DNA from: DATGMS01 sp035303945
GTDB taxonomy: Bacteria; Bacteroidota; Bacteroidia; Cytophagales; Cyclobacteriaceae
Direction: 5' to 3'
DNA length: 20,668 bases
NCBI GenBank assembly: GCA_035303945.1
Contig: DATGQZ010000048.1
Span: forward strand, 1-20,668
Shown: positions 16,909 through 20,668 of the stretch, in pieces
Position numbering within the stretch: position 1 is the stretch's first letter
Layout: the number at the start of each line of letters is the position of its first letter
Notes under the pieces: generated by a model
Told to the model about the DNA's origin: nothing
Databases searched by the model: none
The model's input: only the letters and a program-made list of their open reading frames with translations
Position numbers and translations under genes: made by a program

Positions 16909-18123
16909 ATGAGAACTATCTGTTTTTACTTTCAGGTGCACCAGCCCTATAGAATAAAGCCTTATCGTTTTTTTGATATAGGCGACGACCATCATTATTG
17001 GGATGATTTTTCTAATAGGAGCATCATGAGGAAGGTTTCGGAAAAATGCTACCTGCCGATGAACGCTTTGCTGCTGAGGCTGATTCAGAAATACGAGGGA
17101 AGGTTTAAAGTATGCTTTTCCATATCGGGCACTGCATTAGACCAGTTCGAAGCCTATGCCCCTGATGTGTTGGAGAGCTTCCAACAGCTGGTAGCCACAG
17201 GGCAGGTGGAGCTTCTGAACGAAACCTATACCCATGCGCTTTGTTCCTTGAAGAGTAAAAATGAATTCATTGATATGGTGGAGAAACACCAACAAAAGAT
17301 CAAAGACCTCTTCAATGGATACACTCCCAAAGTCTTTAGAAACACCGAGTTGATTTATTCTGATGCTATTGGTGAGATGGTGGCCAGTCTAGGTTATGAA
17401 GGCATGCTGACAGAGGGCGCGAAGCACGTACTGGGATGGAAAAGCCCCAATTATGTTTATGTAAATGCCATAGAACCTAAACTCAAGGTTTTGCTGAAAA
17501 ACTTTCGACTGAGCGACGATATTGCTTTCCGGTTTTCCGAAAAATCTTGGGCAGACTATCCGCTGACGGTGGAGAAATTTGTGGATTGGATCAATCAAAT
17601 TCCTCAGGAGGAAGAGGTGTTGAACTTATTTATGGACTATGAAACTTTTGGCGAGCATCAGTGGGCGGAGAGTGGGATATTCGATTTTATGGAGCACCTG
17701 CCTGAGCGGGTGTTCAGTCATTCCAATTTTACTTTTTCCGTACCATCAGAAGTCATCACCAACGCCCATCCGGTGGGAAAAATTCACGTGCCAACGCCCA
17801 TATCTTGGGCTGATGAAGAAAGGGACTTGACTGCTTGGCTGGGGAATGATCTTCAGGATGAAGCTTTCGATAAATTATATCAACTTGAAGAAAAAGTAAA
17901 CTTATCAGCGGATCCGGCCATTCAGAGAGATTGGAAATACCTACAGACCAGCGATCACTTTTACTACATGTGTACCAAATTCTTCTCTGATGGAGATATC
18001 CACACCTACTTTAGTCCTTACGAAAGTCCCTATGAAGCCTTTATCAATTATATGAACGCGTTAACTGACTTTACTTTGCGGCTTAGGGAGGAGGAAAAAA
18101 AGCGGGCTCCCATCATGGATTAA
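16909..18123 (+). CDS. GH57 alpha-amylase or branching-type enzyme
   Basis: 404-residue glycoside hydrolase family 57 protein with a (beta/alpha)7-barrel. The conserved regions are visible in order: VHQPY (10-14); GQVELLNETYTHAL (98-111); FRNTELIY (143-150), holding the predicted nucleophile E147; and FMDYETFGEHQW (241-252), with the predicted acid/base D243. The family includes alpha-amylases, 4-alpha-glucanotransferases, amylopullulanases and glycogen branching enzymes. The short chain lacks the long C-terminal domain of many characterised branching enzymes, so the exact activity is open. There is no signal peptide, so it should act in the cytoplasm on the same glucan as its two upstream neighbours. 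ATG at 16909 follows the previous stop by 4 bases, implying one transcript. Confidence 0.9.
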   Translation: MRTICFYFQVHQPYRIKPYRFFDIGDDHHYWDDFSNRSIMRKVSEKCYLPMNALLLRLIQKYEGRFKVCFSISGTALDQFEAYAPDVLESFQQLVATGQVELLNETYTHALCSLKSKNEFIDMVEKHQQKIKDLFNGYTPKVFRNTELIYSDAIGEMVASLGYEGMLTEGAKHVLGWKSPNYVYVNAIEPKLKVLLKNFRLSDDIAFRFSEKSWADYPLTVEKFVDWINQIPQEEEVLNLFMDYETFGEHQWAESGIFDFMEHLPERVFSHSNFTFSVPSEVITNAHPVGKIHVPTPISWADEERDLTAWLGNDLQDEAFDKLYQLEEKVNLSADPAIQRDWKYLQTSDHFYYMCTKFFSDGDIHTYFSPYESPYEAFINYMNALTDFTLRLREEEKKRAPIMD

Positions 18124-18140
18124 GCTTCCTTTTCCGGGGA

Positions 18141-18174
18141 TAAAAAAAGGGAGTGCTAAACAAGCCTACTCCCT
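18141..18174. terminator. Hairpin between convergent GH57 and clpB genes, possibly bidirectional
   Basis: A 7-bp stem (18148-18154 with 18168-18174) can add a small inner stem. Read on the minus strand it is followed by seven T (complement of 18147-18141 minus the last base), so it fits clpB. On the plus strand it lies 24 bases after the GH57 stop but has only a short mixed T/A tail, so termination of the glucan operon here would be weaker. Confidence 0.6.
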
Positions 18175-18185
18175 CTTAAATTAAA

Positions 18186-18209
18186 AACCGCCCCAAAGTT
18201 GGGGCGGTT
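18186..18209 (-). terminator. Intrinsic terminator of clpB
   Basis: A 10-bp GC-rich perfect stem (18186-18195 with 18200-18209) closes a 4-base loop. On the minus strand it begins 3 bases after the clpB stop codon and is followed by T-rich sequence. With the neighbouring hairpin at 18141-18174 it forms a tandem pair in the convergent gap. Confidence 0.82.
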
Positions 18210-18212
18210 GTC

Positions 18213-20668
18213 TTATACAGCTACGTTATCGATATTCTTGAAGTATATCTGCTTGTCCGCATCAAGATCCACCAAAACGGCTGAGTCATTTTTAATATAG
18301 CCACTCAGGATTTGCTTAGACAGCTCATTAAGTATCAGTCGCTGCATGGTTCTCTTCAGCGGCCGGGCGCCAAACTGAGGATCAAAACCTACCTCACCGA
18401 GATAATCCAGCACCTCTTTGGTGGCATCTATTTCAATACCTGACTCCTCCAGGCGTTTCTGGATTTCCCGCCATTGAATATCTACAATTTTTCTAATGAT
18501 AGATTGACTCAAGGGCTCGAACATGATCACCTCATCGATACGGTTGAGGAACTCTGGTCTTACTGATTTCTTCAGCATGTCAAATACTTCTGCCTTCGTA
18601 TCCTCCATGACCTGTTCTTTATTCCATTCCTCCATTTCAGCAAAACGTTCTTGGATCAAGTGAGAACCAATATTGGTAGTCATGATGATGATCGTATTTT
18701 TAAAGTTCGCCATGCGGCCTTTGTTGTCGGTAAGTCTACCGTCATCCAGGACTTGAAGAAGTATATTGAACACATCTGGATGTGCTTTTTCTATCTCATC
18801 CAATAAAATAACAGAATAGGGCTTCCTTCGCACGGCTTCGGTCAACTGTCCGCCTTCATCATATCCTACATAGCCTGGAGGTGCACCTATTAAACGGCTG
18901 ACGGCATGTCTTTCCTGATACTCCGACATGTCAATCCTCACCATAGCGTTCTCATCATTGAACAGATATTCCGCCAGCGCTTTCGCTAACTCGGTCTTAC
19001 CCACCCCTGTGGTTCCCAGGAAGATAAACGAGCCTATTGGACGTTTGGGATCCTGCAATCCCGCCCGGCTTCTCCTCACCGCATCTGCTAGGGCTGTAAT
19101 GGCTTCTTGTTGCCCTGCCACCCGCTTGCCTAATTCCTCCTCAAGATGCAGTAATTTCTCCCGCTCACTTTGGATCATTTTGGAGAGTGGAATACCAGTC
19201 CATTTGGATACGACTGCCGCTATATCCTCTGCATCGACCTCTTCCTTCAGCAGGGAACTACCTGCCTGCATTTCTGCAAGTTGCTTTTGGAAAGAGTCAA
19301 GTTTTTTCTCGCTTTCGACGATTTTGCCATAGCGGATCTCTGCTACCTTTCCATAGTCACCGGAGCGTTCTGCCTGCTCCGCCTCTAGCTTGAATTGCTC
19401 AATGTTCTCCTTCTCTCTTCTGATACCAAGGATCACTGCCTTTTCTCCTTCCCACTTAGCTTTTAAATCTTGCCGTTTTTCGGACAGATCAGCAATCTCC
19501 TTGCTTAACACTGCCTCTTTATCGTGATCTTGCTCCCTGCGGATGGCTTCCCTCTCGATCTCCAGCTGCATAATCCTGCGGTTGAGTTCGTCCAGTTCCT
19601 GCGGGAGAGAATCTATTTCCATTCTCAGGCGAGCAGCTGACTCATCCATCAGGTCAATGGCCTTGTCCGGAAGAAATCTATCGGTAATATAACGTTGAGA
19701 GAGTTCAACGGCGGCAATTACCGCATCGTCCTTGATACGTACGCCATGATGGAGTTCATATTTCTCTTTTATACCTCGAAGGATGGATATGGCATCCGCA
19801 GCATCTGGCTCATCCACCAGTACCTGTTGGAACCTTCTCTCCAATGCTTTATCCTTCTCTATATATTTTTGATACTCTTTCAGCGTGGTGGCACCTATGG
19901 CATGCAGTTCACCCCGTGCCAACGCAGGCTTCAGCAAGTTTGCGGCGTCCATAGCACCTTCACCTCCGCCTCCAGCGCCTATCAAGGTGTGGATCTCATC
20001 GATAAATAGGATAATCTCACCATCTGAATCGGTCACTTCTTTGATGACCGCTTTAAGTCTTTCTTCAAATTCCCCTTTATACTTGGCACCTGCTACTAAC
20101 AAACCCATATCCAAGGCAACAATGGTCTTGGATTTTAAATTTTCGGGAACATCACCACTGATAATGCGTTGCGCCAATCCTTCTACTATGGCGGTTTTAC
20201 CGACGCCTGGTTCGCCTATCAAGATAGGGTTGTTTTTGGTCCTCCTGGCCAGGATCTGCAGGACGCGGCGGATTTCTTCATCCCGTCCAATGACCGGGTC
20301 AATTTTCCCCTTTTTGGCCAGTTCATTTAGATTTTTGGAGTAACGTTCCAGCGATCTATATTTTGATTCTGCGTTTTGATCTGTCACTTTATTGCCTTTT
20401 CTAAGTTCTTTTATACCCTCGATTAATTGTTTTTCTGCAATCCCCTGCTCTTTTAGCAGTTGGGCGGTCTTATCATTTCCAGCTAAGATGGCCAGGAGCA
20501 TATGCTCTATTGCTACGTATTCATCTCCAAAGGGCTTCATGTAATCCTTCGCTTTGGTCAAAACTTGATTGGCCGCATTGGAAAGGTATGGTTGCTGACC
20601 GCTCACTTTTGGGAAAGACTTAATAATGTCATCAAGTTTTTGGGTGATTATTGCTTTGTTAGCACCCA
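18213..20668 (-). CDS. clpB: ATP-dependent chaperone ClpB (5' end beyond the window)
   Basis: Hexameric AAA+ disaggregase that works with DnaK/DnaJ/GrpE to rescue aggregated proteins. About 817 residues are visible. The frame continues in phase past the GTG at 20606 to the right edge, through GANKAIITQKLDD, so that GTG is an internal Val codon and roughly 50 N-terminal residues are outside. The visible parts are the rest of the Clp N-terminal domain, first ATPase domain (Walker A GEPGVGKTA, Walker B ILFIDEIHTL), the middle coiled-coil domain with many Glu/Lys/Arg residues, second ATPase domain (Walker A GTTGVGKTEL, Walker B VILLDEIEKAHPDV), and the C-terminal small domain with GARPLKRTMQR. 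The middle domain distinguishes ClpB from ClpA; with no ClpP-binding loop expected in ClpB, it should refold rather than degrade. It converges on the glucan operon. Confidence 0.97.
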   Translation of the reverse strand, partial: GANKAIITQKLDDIIKSFPKVSGQQPYLSNAANQVLTKAKDYMKPFGDEYVAIEHMLLAILAGNDKTAQLLKEQGIAEKQLIEGIKELRKGNKVTDQNAESKYRSLERYSKNLNELAKKGKIDPVIGRDEEIRRVLQILARRTKNNPILIGEPGVGKTAIVEGLAQRIISGDVPENLKSKTIVALDMGLLVAGAKYKGEFEERLKAVIKEVTDSDGEIILFIDEIHTLIGAGGGGEGAMDAANLLKPALARGELHAIGATTLKEYQKYIEKDKALERRFQQVLVDEPDAADAISILRGIKEKYELHHGVRIKDDAVIAAVELSQRYITDRFLPDKAIDLMDESAARLRMEIDSLPQELDELNRRIMQLEIEREAIRREQDHDKEAVLSKEIADLSEKRQDLKAKWEGEKAVILGIRREKENIEQFKLEAEQAERSGDYGKVAEIRYGKIVESEKKLDSFQKQLAEMQAGSSLLKEEVDAEDIAAVVSKWTGIPLSKMIQSEREKLLHLEEELGKRVAGQQEAITALADAVRRSRAGLQDPKRPIGSFIFLGTTGVGKTELAKALAEYLFNDENAMVRIDMSEYQERHAVSRLIGAPPGYVGYDEGGQLTEAVRRKPYSVILLDEIEKAHPDVFNILLQVLDDGRLTDNKGRMANFKNTIIIMTTNIGSHLIQERFAEMEEWNKEQVMEDTKAEVFDMLKKSVRPEFLNRIDEVIMFEPLSQSIIRKIVDIQWREIQKRLEESGIEIDATKEVLDYLGEVGFDPQFGARPLKRTMQRLILNELSKQILSGYIKNDSAVLVDLDADKQIYFKNIDNVAV

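Noticed and set aside
20604..20606. GTG as the start codon of clpB
   Set aside because: The frame remains open upstream to the window edge and the residues continue the ClpB N-terminal domain, so the gene starts outside the window.

Overview
The window looks like a chromosomal housekeeping segment from a member of the Bacteroidota, probably Cytophagales (a Cyclobacteriaceae-like genome is my best guess). The reasons are the protein families and their order (HU-like protein, TPR protein and RNase G next to mutY-ssb-gldE), upstream motifs of the Bacteroidota type TAnnTTTG, and mostly absent Shine-Dalgarno sequences. There is no sign of phage, insertion sequence, CRISPR, rRNA or tRNA genes, and no obvious defence or secondary-metabolite cluster. 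I found no convincing new multi-gene system. The items most worth a second look are a gene cut by one in-frame TGA and an easily missed 30-residue basic protein gene.

Layout, left to right. Bases 13-51 hold a perfect inverted repeat. Bases 156-797 (minus) carry a secreted protein gene of unknown function interrupted by one in-frame stop. Bases 1039-3936 (minus) form a probable four-gene unit read HU-like DNA-binding protein, membrane-anchored TPR protein, 30-residue COX24/mS38-like basic protein, ribonuclease G. Its terminator is folded into the last codons of the RNase G gene. A divergent promoter region (3937-4102) separates this from a plus-strand block: mutY (4103-5176), ssb (5222-5665) and gldE (5727-7079).

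After a 435-base gap without a credible gene come gltB and gltD (7515-13482), one base apart. They encode the large and small subunits of NADPH-type glutamate synthase and end in a strong terminator. A three-gene glycogen or alpha-glucan unit follows (13697-18123): amylo-alpha-1,6-glucosidase/debranching enzyme, a GT4-type glycosyltransferase of glycogen-synthase type, and a GH57 alpha-amylase or branching-type enzyme. The genes are spaced 10 and 4 bases apart. It converges on clpB (minus, 18213 to beyond the right edge), with two hairpins in the gap.

Functionally the window joins RNA turnover and ribosome-related functions (rng, the COX24-like protein), DNA architecture, repair and replication (HU, mutY, ssb), an envelope CNNM/CBS protein (gldE), ammonium assimilation (gltBD), reserve polysaccharide metabolism and protein disaggregation (clpB). 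Three neighbouring genes (rng, HU, mutY) use non-ATG starts, and rng also has a Shine-Dalgarno sequence, which is uncommon in this phylum.
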